Positions 34,189-45,716 of a DNA stretch of 64,000 nt are shown here, piece after piece. Source of the DNA: Lepus europaeus (taxonomy: Eukaryota > Chordata > Mammalia > Lagomorpha > Leporidae); the NCBI RefSeq assembly GCF_033115175.1, contig NC_084850.1:104515939-104579938 (forward strand), given 5' to 3'. Both the position numbers and the translations under genes were made by a program. The notes beneath the pieces were generated by a model that was not told the origin of the DNA, did no database searches, and saw nothing but the letters and a program-made list of their open reading frames with translations. How positions within the stretch are numbered: the stretch's first letter is position 1; each line of letters begins with the position of its first letter.

Positions 34189-34487
34189 CTAGTCACTTTT
34201 AAAAAAAAATAGTTTTGACCCACAGTGTGTTGAGTCCTAAGCTACAGGATCCGGAGATATGAAGAGTCAGCTACATATGGAATACAGGGACTAAGAAACA
34301 GGTTACATGATACCCCAAGGAAACATTCAAATGCACCATGACATAGGACATTGTATTAGAGTACAAATTGTTCTTGTCTTTCCAGAGTTGATGCAATACC
34401 AAAATAAATAAAGGACACAGTAGAGACATTACGACAAATGTGTGTCATACACTTTAGGGCATTTTCCCAGAAAAGGCAGGTTTTAAT

Positions 34488-34818
34488 TTTTTTAAAAAAG
34501 ATTTTCTTATTTATTTGAAAGTCAGAGTTACAGAGAGGAGAGACACAGAGAGAGAGAGAGATCTTCCATCTGCTAGTTCACTCCCCAAATGGCCGCAATG
34601 GCCGGAGCTGGGCCAGGCTGAAGTGAGGAACTAGGAGCTTCATCCAGTTCTCCCACATCGGTGGCAAGGACCCAAATACTTGTACCATCTTCTGCTGCTT
34701 TTCCAGGCCGTTAGTAGGAGCTGGATTGGAAGTGGAGCAGCTGGGATTTGAACTGGCGCCCAAATGGGATGCCAGCACTGCAGCTGGAGACTTAATCTAT
34801 TACGCCACAGTTCCAACC
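34488..34818 (-). mobile_element. CSINE, full length
   Basis: Antisense copy from 'ttcttatttatttgaaagtc' to 'cgccacagttccaacccc'. It abuts the right half of a MITE. Confidence 0.9.
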
Positions 34819-34819
34819 C

Positions 34820-34877
34820 CAATAAACTTATGTTTTAATTCCAGTTTCCATGAACGTTTTTGAAGTTCCTCATATAA
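34820..34877. mobile_element. Mariner-like MITE, right half
   Basis: 'ataaacttatgttttaattcc' followed by 'tccatgaacgtttttgaagt' and 'cctcatata'. The left half is not found left of the CSINE, so it was lost. Confidence 0.7.
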
Positions 34878-34879
34878 GA

Positions 34880-35090
34880 AAATGTCTTTGGGAAATGCAT
34901 ATTGAACAATTCAGGAACATAATATGATATTTGCAATTTTCAAAAGATTTGACATGTATGGAGATGGATGGATAAAGAAGATAAAGCAAAATTTTAACAA
35001 CACTTGAAACTTGGTAGATACAGTCATATATGCAGACTACTATTTTTTCTACTCTATTTGTGTTTGCAAATTTCCAAAGTAAAAATTTAG
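34880..35090 (+). mobile_element. Old L1M-type LINE 3' end
   Basis: 'gataaagcaaaattttaaca', 'tggtagatacagtcatatat' and 'aaatttccaaagtaaaaatt' match the end family at 12430-13225. Confidence 0.5.
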
Positions 35091-35176
35091 TTGAAAAATT
35101 TATCTAGGTGTAACTTGCCTTCAAATTCGCAATTAGGCAAATCATTTTGCAAACAAACTGGCTTTCACTTAGGTAC

Positions 35177-36078
35177 CTGTGGTAGGCAGAATTCCACCAG
35201 TCTCCCAAGATTTTATACCCTAATCCCAGATCCTGTAAATAAATTGTGTCAAATAGCACAATTGACAATTGATAGGGAAACTATTACAGTGAGCCTAATC
35301 CAATCACGTGAACCTATCTAAAAACAGCTTATTTTTTCTGGTTGAAGACAAAAGAGAAAAGTTAGAGGGACTCAAGGCATGAGGAAGGTTTGATATATTG
35401 AGTTAGCTTTGAAGAAGGGGCCACCAGGCAAGCAATGTGAATAGTCTAAAGGAAAAGATATCAATTTCCCAGGGGCTGGTGTTGTGGCATAGCGGGTTAA
35501 GCCACCACCTGTGATGCTGGCATGCCATATGGAAGCTGGTTCAAGAGTCCCTGCTGCTCCACTTCTGATCCAGCTCCCTGCTAATGTGCTTGGGAAAGCA
35601 GTGGAAGATGGTCCAAGACCTTGGGCCCCCGGATGAAACTCCTGGCTCCTGGCTTTGGCCTGGCCCAGCCCTGGCAGTTGCAGTTATTTGGGGAGTAAAA
35701 AAGTGGATGGAGGATCTCTTTCTATCTTCCCCCCTCTCTGTAACTCTAGCTTTCAAAAAAAATTTTTAAAAATCTTTTTTTAAAAAAAGAAATAAGCTCC
35801 CAAAAGATAGTGAGCAAGGAGACATCTGACTACACCCGAAAGGAACTGAAGACTACCAACAATTTCAACGGGCTAGGAAGAGGAATTCTCTCCAGAATCT
35901 CCATAGAGAAATGCAACCTGGCTGACACCTGCACTTCAGCCTTGTGAGATCCAGAACAAAGTATTGGAATCTACCTAGATTTCTGACAGCCAGACCTACA
36001 AGCCAATAACTGGTGCTATTTTAAGCCACTAGGTGTGTGGTAATTTGATATGGTGGTAATATAAAACTGCTATAGGAT
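35177..36078 (+). mobile_element. MLT1 (MaLR) solo LTR, split by a CSINE
   Basis: Left part 'tgtggtaggcagaattccac', 'gtgagcctaatccaatcacg' and 'gctttgaagaaggggccacc'. Right part after the CSINE 'tcagccttgtgagatccaga', 'gctattttaagccactaggt' and 'gtggtaatttgatatggtgg'. This is the standard MLT1 order from 5' to 3' end. No internal region remains. Confidence 0.9.
35471..35790 (+). mobile_element. CSINE, nested in MLT1
   Basis: Sense copy from 'aggggctggtgttgtggcat' to 'ctctagctttcaaaaaaaat'. A short deletion removes part of the 'cctgcacccacgtgggagac' block near 35630. Confidence 0.9.
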
Positions 36079-36081
36079 CTT

Positions 36082-36395
36082 GGGAAGATCCAGGTACTAG
36101 GAGGGAAATGTTCATAAAGTTTGGAATTTGGGTGCATGAACTTGCTGAGTTCTGTATAGTATGTAATTAAAATCTGAGTTGCTTTGCTCTAATGGTGCAA
36201 ATTGTTCCTTGTCTTTCTGAATTATACAAGTTATTGTTTTCCTCATTTCTGTGTATTTCCTAAATGTATCTGTCTGTTAAGGAATTTTTATTTTCGTGTT
36301 TCCAGTAACACAGGAATATATATATGTATATATATATTTCATAAAAAATAAGCATGTGACAGATTTTCCCTCATGGCCAGATAGGCCCAAAGACA
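36082..36395. other. Non-coding stretch, no gene seen
   Basis: AT-rich, including a (TATATG)n-like run at 36316-36340. No exon. Confidence 0.4.
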
Positions 36396-37260
36396 GTTTT
36401 GGAAGAAGGGGCATCAGTAGGAACGGCAGAGTAAAGACCTCTGAAAATCTATTTCCCCATAAGAACAATGAGGACACTGACAAAAATTAATAAAACAGAC
36501 TTTTTCAGAACTCTGGAAAGTAGCCAAAGAGTTGCAACAATTCAGGGAACATTTGTTCAAGAAAAGCAACTGAATCTCAATGAGAGTACAAAGCTCACTG
36601 TCTCTCCTCAGCTCTATGGAAGCCTTAAAGTCCAATGCTAGCACAACCAAAGCAACTGTGAAAGCAACAGCCTAACGGCCCCTGGGGGAAAAAGGGTTTG
36701 GGAGCTCCCCCCCAATCCCATTGCAAGAAAATTCCCATTTTCTCACCTTTTGGGGGAAATTCTCTAGAAATATTCCAATCAAAAGGCAGAATTTATAATA
36801 TTCTATAACACAATATAACTATGGTTGACAGACTAATTAAATATTTCAACATAGCTTGTAGAGAGAATTTTGAGAGTTCCCAACACAAAAAAAATGATAA
36901 ATATCTGAGGTGGCATATGTGCTAACCCTGTTCTGATCATTAGACATTGTAAAAATGTATTAAAACATCACATAAATATATATTACTACTATGTGTCAAT
37001 TAAAAGTATATATGTAGATACAGATCTGAAGCAGAGATCAATAAAATGGAAGAAAACCTGACCCATCTCTACTGAGGTACTGCCTTATTCTGTAAAGACA
37101 CAAATACATTGAAAAGAAAAAAATAAAAACACATATACCACGCAAACTTTTACCAAAAGAGAGCTGGATAGGCTATACTATTATCAGACAAAATAGACTT
37201 TACAGCAAACATGTACTAGTAACAAACAAGTCATTTTACTATAGTTAAAAAGTCAATCCA

Positions 37261-37579
37261 GGGGGCCAGTGTTGTGGTGTAGTAGGTTAAGCCACTGAGT
37301 GCAACACAGGATCCCATGTGGGTACCAGTTCGAGCCTCAGCTGCTCCACTTCTGATCCAGCTCTCTGCTAATGCACCTGGGAAAGCAGTGGAAGACGGCC
37401 CAAGTGCTTGGGCCCCTGCACCCATGTGGGACACACAGATGAAGCTCCTAATTTCTGGCTTCGGCCTGGCCCAGCCCCAGCTGTTGCAGTCATTTGGGGA
37501 ATGAATCAATGGATGGAAAATTCTCTCTCTCTCTCTCTGTCTTTCAAATAAAATAAATTAAATAAATTGACTTTATTTA
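37261..37579 (+). mobile_element. CSINE, full length, inside L1 ORF2
   Basis: Sense copy from 'gggggccagtgttgtggtgt' to 'tttcaaataaaataaattaa'. Target duplication AAAAGTCAATCCA at 37248-37260 and 37579-37591. Confidence 0.95.
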
Positions 37580-38065
37580 AAAGTCAATCCATGAAGAAGA
37601 TGTAACAGTTATAAATATATGTGAATATAATAACAGATCCCCAAAGTACATGAAATAAAATTGGCACTATTAATCAGAGTGAAATAAGGAATAGAAAAGC
37701 ATAGAGAAAACCAGCAAAACCAAAACTGGATCCTTTGAAATGATCGACAAAACTGACAAACCTTTAGCTAGGCTGATCTAGGAAGGATGAGAGATTCCAA
37801 TTACTAAAATCAAGAATGAAAGAGAAGATATCACTGCCAACCTTATAGCTATGGAAAGGATTATAAACCATGCACAGCTGCATGCCAACAAACTAGACAA
37901 CCTAGAGGAAATGAACAAATTCCTAGGAAGATACAAATTACCAAAACTATCTCGAGGGAAAAAAGAGAAAATCTGCATAGACCTATAATGGGTAAAATAA
38001 TTGAGTCAGTAGTCAAAATACATTCCAGAAAGAGCATCTCAGGCCCAGGTGACTTCACAGGTGTC

Positions 38066-38102
38066 AAATGTTTGCAGAAGAATTAATGTTTGCAGAAGAA
38101 TT
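38066..38102. repeat. Short tandem duplication in L1
   Basis: GTTTGCAGAAGAATTAAT is present twice head to tail within the L1 ORF2 fragment. Confidence 0.9.
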
Positions 38103-38319
38103 AATACCAATCCTTCACAAACTCTTCTAAAGAATAGAAGAGAAGGGATCAACTTATTCTATGAGTTCAAGATCACCCTGATCCTAAAGTCAGACAAAGC
38201 CATCAAGAAGGGGAAAAACCCAGACCCAATATACCATGTGAATATAGATGTGAAAATCTTCAACACAAAACACCAACCAAAAAAACCCAGCAAGCCAAAT
38301 CCAAAAGGATTCATATCTG

Positions 38320-38650
38320 GAGCTGGCGCTGTGGCATAGTTGGTAAAGCTGCTGCCTGTGACGCCAGCATCTCACATGGGCACCATTTTGTGTCCTGGCT
38401 GCTCCACTTCTGATCCAGCTCTCTGCTGCGGCCTGGGAAAGTAGTAGAAGATGACCCAAGTGCTTGGACCCCTGCACCTGCATGGGAGACCCAGAAGAAG
38501 CTCCTGGCTTCAGATTGGTTCAGCTCTGGCTGTTGCAGCCATTTGGGGAGTGTGGATGGAAGATATCTCTCTCCCTCTGTCTGTCTCTCCTTCTCTCTCT
38601 GAACCTCTGATTTTCAAATAAATAAATAAATAAATATTTAAAATAAAAAA
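38320..38650 (+). mobile_element. CSINE, full length, inside L1
   Basis: Sense copy from 'ggagctggcgctgtggcata' to (AAAT)n. A deletion removed 'accagcg' before GGATGG near 38553. Confidence 0.9.
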
Positions 38651-39827
38651 GAAAAATACATAAAGTAAGGAGTGTGAAACATATGTATAAAAATTGAAAA
38701 AGCTAGATAAATTGGACTATATGAAAATTAAAAACATCTTTGCTTCAAAAAACATCATCAAGAAAATAAGAAAACAAACCACAGCATTGAAAAAAACTTG
38801 CGAATCATACAGCTCTGATAAATGACTTGTATTCAGAATGCATAAAGAACTCTTAAACAGTAAAGCCAAATAACTCAATTAATAAAATGGACAAAGGATG
38901 TGCATATTTTTTTAAAATACACAAATGGCCAATAAATGCATGAAAAGATACTCAATATTATTAGTCATTAGGGAAATGCAGTTCAAAACCACAATGAAAT
39001 ATCACTCGGTATCTACTGGAATTGTCATGATAAAAAAGGCACACAATAGCAAGTGTTGACAAGGTTGGGGGGAAATAGAACCTCCATAAGTTGTTGCAGA
39101 GAATGTAAAATGGTGTCGTTGCTGTGGAAGATAGTTCGGCAGTTCCTCAAAAGGTGTCATATAACTCAATGATGCCACTACTAGCTATATGTATGTTCAA
39201 GAGAAATAAAAACGTATCCACATAAAAACTTGTATATGAACGTTAACAGTAGCATTCTTCACAATACGTACAATGTAGAAACAACCCAAATTTCCATTAA
39301 CTTGTGAATGTATAAATAGAATGTGACATATTCACATAATGGAATATTATTCAGCCACAAAAAGGAAGACATACTGACACATAATACAATGTGTCTGATT
39401 ATGAGAACATTATATTAAGTGAACAAAGCCAGACACAACAGGCCACATATTGTAGGATTCTATTTGTATATAATAACCAGAATAAACAGATCTATGCAGA
39501 CAGAAGTTAGATTAGTGTTTGTCAGGGGGTAGAGAAGAGGGAATGGGGAGTGACGACTAATATGGACAAGAGGTTTTCTTGTTGTGGCAATGAAAATCTG
39601 GAATTAGAGAGCAGGAATGGGTTGCAAAACTTTATGAACATACTAAAAACCAATGGATTGTATGTGAAAAGGGTGAATTCAATGGCATATGAGTTTTTAT
39701 CAATTAAGAAAGAATTCTTTTGTTTGTTTTTGTAGAAAGAACTCTCAAAACTCAGTAACATGAAAATAAAGAATACAATTAATGAATGGTGAAAAATTTG
39801 AAGCTATTTCATTAAAGAAGATATATG

Positions 39828-39982
39828 GGGACCAGTATTATGGCACAGTGGGTTAAGCTGCTCTCTGTGATACCTGCATCTCATATGAGAGCCGGTTCAA
39901 ATCCTGGCTGCTCCACTTCCAATCCAGTTCCCTGCTAATGCATTTGGGAAAGTAGATCAATAAATCTTAAAAAAAAAAATGT
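39828..39982 (+). mobile_element. CSINE with a large internal deletion
   Basis: The head and first half ('ggggaccagtattatggcac' to 'ctaatgcatttgggaaagta') join directly to the tail 'gatcaataaatcttaaaaa'. About 180 nt of the mid and 3' body are absent. Confidence 0.85.
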
Positions 39983-39989
39983 TGTATGT

Positions 39990-40170
39990 CAAAGTGTCAG
40001 TCAGGGCTTTTGCAGGAAGTTAATGTCATACAAGGGATTTAACTAAGGAGTGTTTAATAAACTGACGACTTCAAAGGTGTAGACAGGATTAAGGAGATTC
40101 AAAAAGAGATGATGAGGTCTCCAGAGACAAGTAATAAAGTAACACTGGGAAACCTTTCCGACCCCAAGTC
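39990..40170. other. Old repeat-like segment, not named
   Basis: 'agtcagggcttttgcaggaa' and 'acaagggatttaactaagga' resemble the opening of an ancient mammalian repeat family also suspected at 61555 and 62403. No gene. Confidence 0.35.
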
Positions 40171-40184
40171 TTGTTTTTTTTTTT

Positions 40185-40215
40185 TTAAAGGTTTATTTTA
40201 TTTATTTGAAAGAAC

Positions 40216-40255
<40 letters not shown>

Positions 40256-40475
40256 CTTCTGCAATGGCCGGAGCTGAGTCGATCCAAAACCAGGAGTGCA
40301 GGATTGGAAATGGAGCAGCTGGGACTTGAGCAGGTACCCATATGGGATGCCAGCACTACAGAGCAGGGCCTTAACGCAGCCCAGCCCTGGCCATTGCAGC
40401 CATTTGGAGACTGGACCAACTGATGGGACAATCTCTCTCTCTCTCTCTCTCTCAACTTTTTCTTAAAGCTAAAGA
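40185..40475. mobile_element. Fold-back CSINE: antisense part joined to a sense 3' part
   Basis: 40185-40375 is an antisense CSINE from 'ggtttattttatttatttg' up to 'gggatgccagcactacagag'. 40378-40475 is a sense CSINE 3' half ('agccctggccattgcagcca' to (CT)n). The outer ends are both tail sides. The (GA)n at 40218-40252 and (CT)n at 40431-40452 can pair. Confidence 0.8.
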
Positions 40476-40489
40476 AAGGGGGCATTTGG

Positions 40490-40737
40490 GCACAGAGACG
40501 GAGACATGTAGAGGAAAAGTAATGTAACTAGAGAGGCACAGAGGGAGGAGACAGTCATCTTCACACCAAGGAGAAAGGCCTGGGACAGATTCTTCCCTTA
40601 CAGCCTTCAGGAGGAACCAACCGTGCTGACACCTTGGTTTTGGACTTGCAGCCTCAGAACTGTGAGATAACACGTTTCTGTTTATTTTCATCACCTAATT
40701 TGTCACAACGGCCCTGGAAAACTAACACAGGTATATA
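40490..40737 (+). mobile_element. LTR-like ancient repeat, 3' part
   Basis: 'caccaaggagaaaggcctgg', 'gaggaaccaaccgtgctgac', 'accttggttttggacttgca', 'gcctcagaactgtgagataa' and 'tggaaaactaacacagg' follow the 3' order of MLT-type LTRs. Confidence 0.6.
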
Positions 40738-40739
40738 TG

Positions 40740-41180
40740 TGACACACGTGCATAGAAAGGAATATGTGCACCAAAATCTTGAGTGTTGGCCCTGTGAGTT
40801 GGTATTATGGGTAACTTCTGTTTTGTGGTTTCATTTCCTGATTTGTATACTTTGACATCAGAACAAATGAACAGTTTTGCTCAAGTGAACCTCAAGGCAA
40901 CAGTAAGAGGAAGTCACTCTAGGGCAGCCTGAGGGGTGTACAGGAGGGGAAGCAAGCTCACCGATACAACAGAGGGTCTACGGGTCTATTATTTGCGTTC
41001 CAAGGGGATGTTTCTAGTCCTAGAGTAAATCCCAAGCTTTGGGTTCATGTCATAAGTCTGGCTTTTGTCTTCTTTCTAAAGCTGCTGTCCCATTGGTAAG
41101 TCCCTTGCCACGTGGTTTCCCATCCACACTCCCCAAGGTTGGAGAGGAGTCCAAAGTTTAGCATCATAACCTCACTTTAT
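40740..41180. other. Non-coding stretch, no gene seen
   Basis: No repeat or exon recognised. Confidence 0.4.
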
Positions 41181-41196
41181 TTAAGAGTGCGTTATT

Positions 41197-41542
41197 GGGG
41201 CTGGTGCTGTGGCATAGCAGGTAAAGTTGCAGCCTTCAATGCCGGCTTCCCATATGGGTGCCGGTTTGAGTCCCGGTTGCTCCACTTATGATCCAGCTCT
41301 CTGCTATGTCCTGGAAAAGCAGTAGAAGATGGGCGAAGTCCTTGGGCCCCTGCACCCACGTGGGAGACCTGGAAGAAGCTCCTGGCTCCTGGCTTCAGAT
41401 CAGCCTAGCTCCAGCCATTGAGGCCACCTGGGGAATGAACCAGCGGATGGAAGACTCTCTTTCTCTCTCTCTCTCTGCCTCTCCTTCTCTTTCTGTGTAA
41501 CTCTGACTTTCAAATAAATAAATAAATCTTCAAAAAAAAAAA
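41197..41542 (+). mobile_element. CSINE, full length
   Basis: Sense copy from GGGGCTGGTGCTGTGGC to (AAAT)n and A11. Imperfect target duplication GAGTGCGTTATTG / GACTGTGTTATTG at 41184-41196 and 41544-41556. Confidence 0.95.
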
Positions 41543-41644
41543 AGACTGTGTTATTGATTCTTACTTATTTGAAGAATTAAAAATCACACAAACATGCCTC
41601 CTCAGAAAATTCTTACTAAGTGAACAAATGATAGAATGTTGGGG

Positions 41645-41985
41645 CCCTTACTATGATTTGAGTGTTTCCCCCAAAAAGCACGTGGTAGGAACTTAATCCC
41701 CAGTGTAGTGTTGGGAGGTGGAGCCAATGAAAGATGACTAGGGCTCTTTCCTCACCTACAGGTTAATGCCAGTGTCTCAGAAGTGGGTTAGGTAGAAAAG
41801 AATGAGTTTGAACCCCCTCTGCCCCTCATTCTCACCTTCCCTTTGCCCTGAGTCTATTGGGTGACTCAGTAAGAACTTCTTTGCCAGATGCCAGCCCCTT
41901 GATAATGGATTTCTCGGCCTCCACAATCATGAGCCCAAATAACTGAAAACCCACTACTTTTATTCCTTAGGGTGAAATTTCCGAT
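41645..41985 (+). mobile_element. MaLR-type LTR (MST/MLT-like)
   Basis: 'ctatgatttgagtgtttccc', 'gtaggaacttaatccccagt', 'gtgttgggaggtggagccaa' and 'tcggcctccacaatcatgag' are MaLR LTR phrases in order. Ends near 'cttagggtgaaatttcc'. Confidence 0.8.
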
Positions 41986-41989
41986 GCTT

Positions 41990-42905
41990 TCCTATCAGTT
42001 CTCACTTCAGACGCAGGCACTTTGAGTCTCAGACAAATCCCAGTAGGTCCTTTCAGATGGCAGCTGTCTCCTCCACTGATCTGTGTCCACTCTCCTCCCT
42101 TATCCTTTCTCTGTGAGAGTGTGACTTCCTTGAAGGAGGGGCACAGCTTGTCCCCACCTATCTGACGCCAGTGTATCATAACCAGATGGTCCTCAAAGCT
42201 TGAAATGTGACTTGGGTGACCTTTGAAAATGGGAATAGGTGAGGAGATAAGAGTTGTACCTCTGGAAATTGAGTAATGGCATAATTTTTTTAAATGAACA
42301 GAAAGGAAAGGAAGTACCCTGAGTTGGTCAGCTAAGGAATAGGTGGGTTCTTGGTGAGAGGAAAGATCAGTGGTCAAAGCTGAGAACCAAATACCTCTTC
42401 TTTACCACCAATGATCCTCCTTACCCTCCCCTACTGCTTGGACCCAAGGTCTTCCCTTTTCCCAATGAGAGGAACAGAATAAGGATCAAAGAAAGAACAT
42501 TTTTAACCACATTGGTTTCTATGGTGATTCATTATTTTTTTTCTTTTTCAGAGACTGAAAAATTTTTTTTTCCTTTTCCAGTGACTTTTCATTTTGTTTT
42601 TCATATTAAAGTTTGCTCTGTTCTGTTTTCTTGCCTATAGTAGTAGTCCAGAACATTTGCCTATGGCAGGGGTTGGGTGGGGTGGTGCTGTGTGCAAGGT
42701 GTTAAGTGACCCTAAGGAATAATTTCCAAAAAAAAAAAAAGTAAGGCTTGACTCTAAAGCCTACGTAAAACAAACATATGCTAAAGATTTTAATCAAATC
42801 ATTAATTAATGTGGGAGCCAGTAGGATATGAAGTCTGGTGTGAAAAGCATGTGAGGAGTGAGGTATATTCAGGCAATTTAGTAAAGGAATGGTATGATAA
42901 ATTGG
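41990..42905. other. Non-coding stretch, no gene accepted
   Basis: A 136-codon minus frame at 41967-42377 starts in the LTR and shows no domain, so it was not accepted. Otherwise unique-looking. Confidence 0.4.
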
Positions 42906-42910
42906 ATGGA

Positions 42911-43240
42911 TTAGGGGCCGATGTTTTGGTACAGTAGGTGAAACCACCATCTGCAACACTAGCATCCCATATGGACACTGGTTCGAGTGTCGACTGCGCC
43001 GCTTCTGATTTGACTCCCTGCTAAGGTGCCTAGGTAAGCAGCAGAAGATGGCCCAAGTGCTTAGGCCCCAGCCACCTACATGGGAGACCTGAATGGAGTT
43101 CCAGGCTCCTGACTTCAGTCTGGCCCAGCCCTGGCCATTGAGGACTTTTGGGGAGTGAACCAGCAGATGGAAGATCTCTCTATCTTTTCCTCTCTGTGAC
43201 TCTGCCTTTCAAATATATAAAATAAATCTATTTTAAAAAT
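42911..43240 (+). mobile_element. CSINE, full length
   Basis: Sense copy from 'ggggccgatgttttggtaca' to 'tcaaatatataaaataaatc'. Its box-B-like head reads GGTTCGAGTGTC. Confidence 0.92.
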
Positions 43241-43244
43241 CGCT

Positions 43245-43755
43245 AAAGTAGATACAAAACTATTCTATAGGGGAAAAAATACTATAATCTTTGGGATTAT
43301 TTTTTCTTCGGACAGAAATCATTTGCATCTTTACTGGACAAAATTCCCAAAGTTTTTGTGTAGCTCCACTAAAGCTTTGAGCTTTAACCCAAGATAAGGT
43401 GAGCAAACGAGACACATCGTCCTGACTGAACCCCCTTCTCCATTTCAGCTTTGGAAGGATAGGACATTAGTTTTTTTCTTTTATTTTTTTTGTCTTGTCT
43501 CCAAGTTTTGTATAACTTTCCTTAGCAATGATTGGATGGAGGAAGTATATTATTTGGGGGGATCTGAATTGAGACCATTTGAAGAGAAGACACAAGGTTT
43601 ATACTTAAGATTTCTTTTTAGAACAGTTTGAAGTGTATCAGATACACAGGGAGTTACCCAACAGCAACTACATGATGAGACGAAAGAAGATTTTTTTTTT
43701 TTTTTTGCATTCACATAGTTTTACACTGAACCATGGCCCTGTCAAAGAATGGCGA
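43245..43755. other. Non-coding stretch, no gene seen
   Basis: No repeat or exon recognised. Several T-rich runs. Confidence 0.4.
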
Positions 43756-43761
43756 GGTGGG

Positions 43762-44010
43762 GGTTGTTCCACTTCTGATCCAGCTCTCTGCTATGGCCTG
43801 GGAAAGCATAAGATGGCCCAAGTGCTTGGGCCCCTGCACCCACGTGGGAGACCTGGAAGAAGCTCCTGGCTCTTGGCTTTGGATTAGCTCAGCTCCAGCT
43901 GTTGTGGCCATTTGGGGAGTGAACCAGTGGATGGAGGACTTCTCTCTCGCTGCCTCTGCCTCTCCATAACTCTGCCTTTCAGATAAATAAATGAGTCTTT
44001 AAAAAAAAAA
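43762..44010 (+). mobile_element. CSINE, 5' truncated
   Basis: Begins in the body at 'ttccacttctgatccagctc' and runs to 'tcagataaataaatgagtct' and A10. The tRNA-like head is missing. Confidence 0.9.
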
Positions 44011-44014
44011 GAAT

Positions 44015-44950
44015 GAGGAAATTGTAATGAATGTTAATATAATATACAGGTATAATTGAATTGAGTTTGGTGTATACTGGAAGTTAATAAAACATGCTCG
44101 CACACACCACAAACATTTTGTATATGAAATCTTTCATGGAACTGTGATGTACAAATTGCTGAACTCTCAGAATCATACAAAACAACATTTAGAATCATTG
44201 AGGAAGCTGAAAATCTGTCTGGCTTTTACATGTACTTATCCTATTTTCAAAAAGTCAGATATTTGGGAAACAAAAAGCAGAATGTCATTTTGCATTTAAA
44301 AGCCCTTTAAGCTCTTTTGGAAGACCTACAATAATGAAGGACCTGTAATAAGCTCACAAAAGGCTCTTCTAATGAATTAGTCAATTTTAATACTGTTCAG
44401 AATTCCCCCTAAGAACATCATTCGATCATTTTCCCTGCAAAGCTTAGCTCTCTCCTCTCTTGACAACCTCTCCAAGCCGTTTTAGATACCTCTTAAGAAA
44501 GAGAAAATTTCATTTATTAAAGGCAAAGTTGTGCTAAATTAAAATCAATCGTTACAATAATTTTCTCTGCCTTAGTACATACTAGCTGCTTCAGAGAGGA
44601 TGTGCAATGTAGCTTCCATTTCTGCTATGAAAAATAGCTTGCATCATTCAGGTTGTCATTTGTTTTCAGAGGTTCATCTTGATCCTACAGTTTAGATGCT
44701 GTCACTGTACATCCTACTTTAAATCTCCTAAGAATAGAGCAAGAGCAAATTATATATTTCTATTTCGAACTTCTATCATCGGCTTTCTCTTGCACAAAAC
44801 CCCTACTATCATAATCAGTGGGATTTTAATAGATCTTATCCAGCAATTGACTTATTTGACCAGCAAGATGTAAAAGCTAGAGACGTTTTCTGCCTGACTG
44901 CTATATCCATATATCTCCTACAGTTGTTTAATATATTTGTCCAAATGGCA
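44015..44950. other. Unique-looking non-coding DNA
   Basis: One of the longest stretches with no recognisable repeat. AT-rich, no convincing exon. Confidence 0.45.
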
Positions 44951-44954
44951 ATAG

Positions 44955-45125
44955 TCTATTTTCATCTATCCTACCAATATTTTTCAAGCAGTTAATTTGT
45001 GGCAGGCACAGCTCTAGAGCTGGAATGGTGAACAAGAGAAAGCCCTTTTCCCAGGAAGATTGTGTTGCAGTAGAAAGAAATGGATAATAAATGAGTAAAC
45101 AGAATAATATCCTGTTTATAAAGCG
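44955..45125 (+). mobile_element. L2 LINE 3' end
   Basis: 'gtggcaggcacagctctaga', 'gctggaatggtgaacaagag' and 'ggataataaatgagtaaaca' are characteristic of the L2 terminal region. Confidence 0.8.
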
Positions 45126-45181
45126 ATGCCTAAAATAAGTGGATGAGTATATTTTTCTTCCCATAGTTGCATGTAATATAT

Positions 45182-45582
45182 CAAAGTACTTTAAAATCTT
45201 CATGGAAAATGTAATTAGAAGATAAGTTGTTTTAGTAGTTTTTCTTTTTCAGCTCTGAGCTCCACGGCCCTTAAATTAATATCTTAAAAAATTTTTTTTT
45301 ATTTAATGTTCGCAATAAGCAGGCCTGAGTCAGGCTGAAGTCAGGGGCCTGGAACTCCATTTGGGTCTCCCCGCTATGTGACAGGGACCCAACGGCTTCG
45401 GCCATCACCTGCTGCCTCCCAAGATGCACTAGAGAAACCTGGATCAGAAGCAGAGTTGTAGGTACTCTGATATGGGATGTGGGTGTTCCAGGCAGCAGCT
45501 TAACCTACTGCCCTACAACGCCCTCCCCTAGCACAAAAATTTTTGAAATCCATGCATGCGAGGAGTCTTCCAAAAGTGTATG
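45182..45582. mobile_element. Mariner-like MITE, split by an old CSINE
   Basis: Left piece 'aaagtactttaaaatcttcatgg' (in part) and 'ttagaagataagttgtttt'. Right piece (45531-45582) 'gcacaaaaatttttgaaatc', 'catgcatgcgaggag'. The right end is degenerate. Confidence 0.55.
45285..45530 (-). mobile_element. Old CSINE, tail region shortened
   Basis: Antisense: 'tttttttatttaatgttcgc', then 'aggcctgagtcaggctgaag', ending 'ccctacaacgccctcccc'. The GA-rich block and part of the 3' body are absent. Confidence 0.75.
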
Positions 45583-45648
45583 AAACCCTGTAAGTAGCCA
45601 TGTTTACAGATGTTCATTTCCCCATTGTGAGACACTATGTACTCTGCA

Positions 45649-45658
45649 GGGGGGGGGG
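45649..45658. repeat. Poly-G run (G10)
   Basis: Ten consecutive G, prone to length change and sequencing error. Confidence 0.8.
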
Positions 45659-45716
45659 GAGTGGTTCTTCACTACAACGAGTCCATGCAACATTACTTAA
45701 TCTGCTTGCGGTTATA

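Larger units (their letters stand above)
33258..34290 (+). mobile_element. Tigger DNA transposon, MER2-like, split by two CSINEs
   Basis: The left end 'acagtggtccctcagtatcc' is followed by 'caggcagttggttccagaac', a C12 run, 'aagtcctttatataaaatgg' and 'ctttaaatcatgtctagatt'. The right end after the CSINEs (34200-34290) reads 'agttttgacccacagtgtgtt'. Non-autonomous. Another copy in the opposite direction lies at 63525-63770. Confidence 0.85.
36400..39800 (+). mobile_element. L1 LINE, plus orientation, with internal deletions and two CSINEs
   Basis: 36410-36730 resembles an L1M 5' UTR/ORF1 leader ('aacggcagagtaaagacctc', 'ccccataagaacaatgagga'). 37150-37260 and 37580-38310 are ORF2 ('ccaaaagagagctggatagg', 'gacaaacctttagctaggct', 'cacaaactcttctaaagaat'). 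38650-39780 is the ORF2 end and 3' UTR ('ccaataaatgcatgaaaaga', 'tggaatattattcagccaca'). About 3 kb is missing overall and stops are frequent. The first 700 nt may belong to a second L1. Confidence 0.8.
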
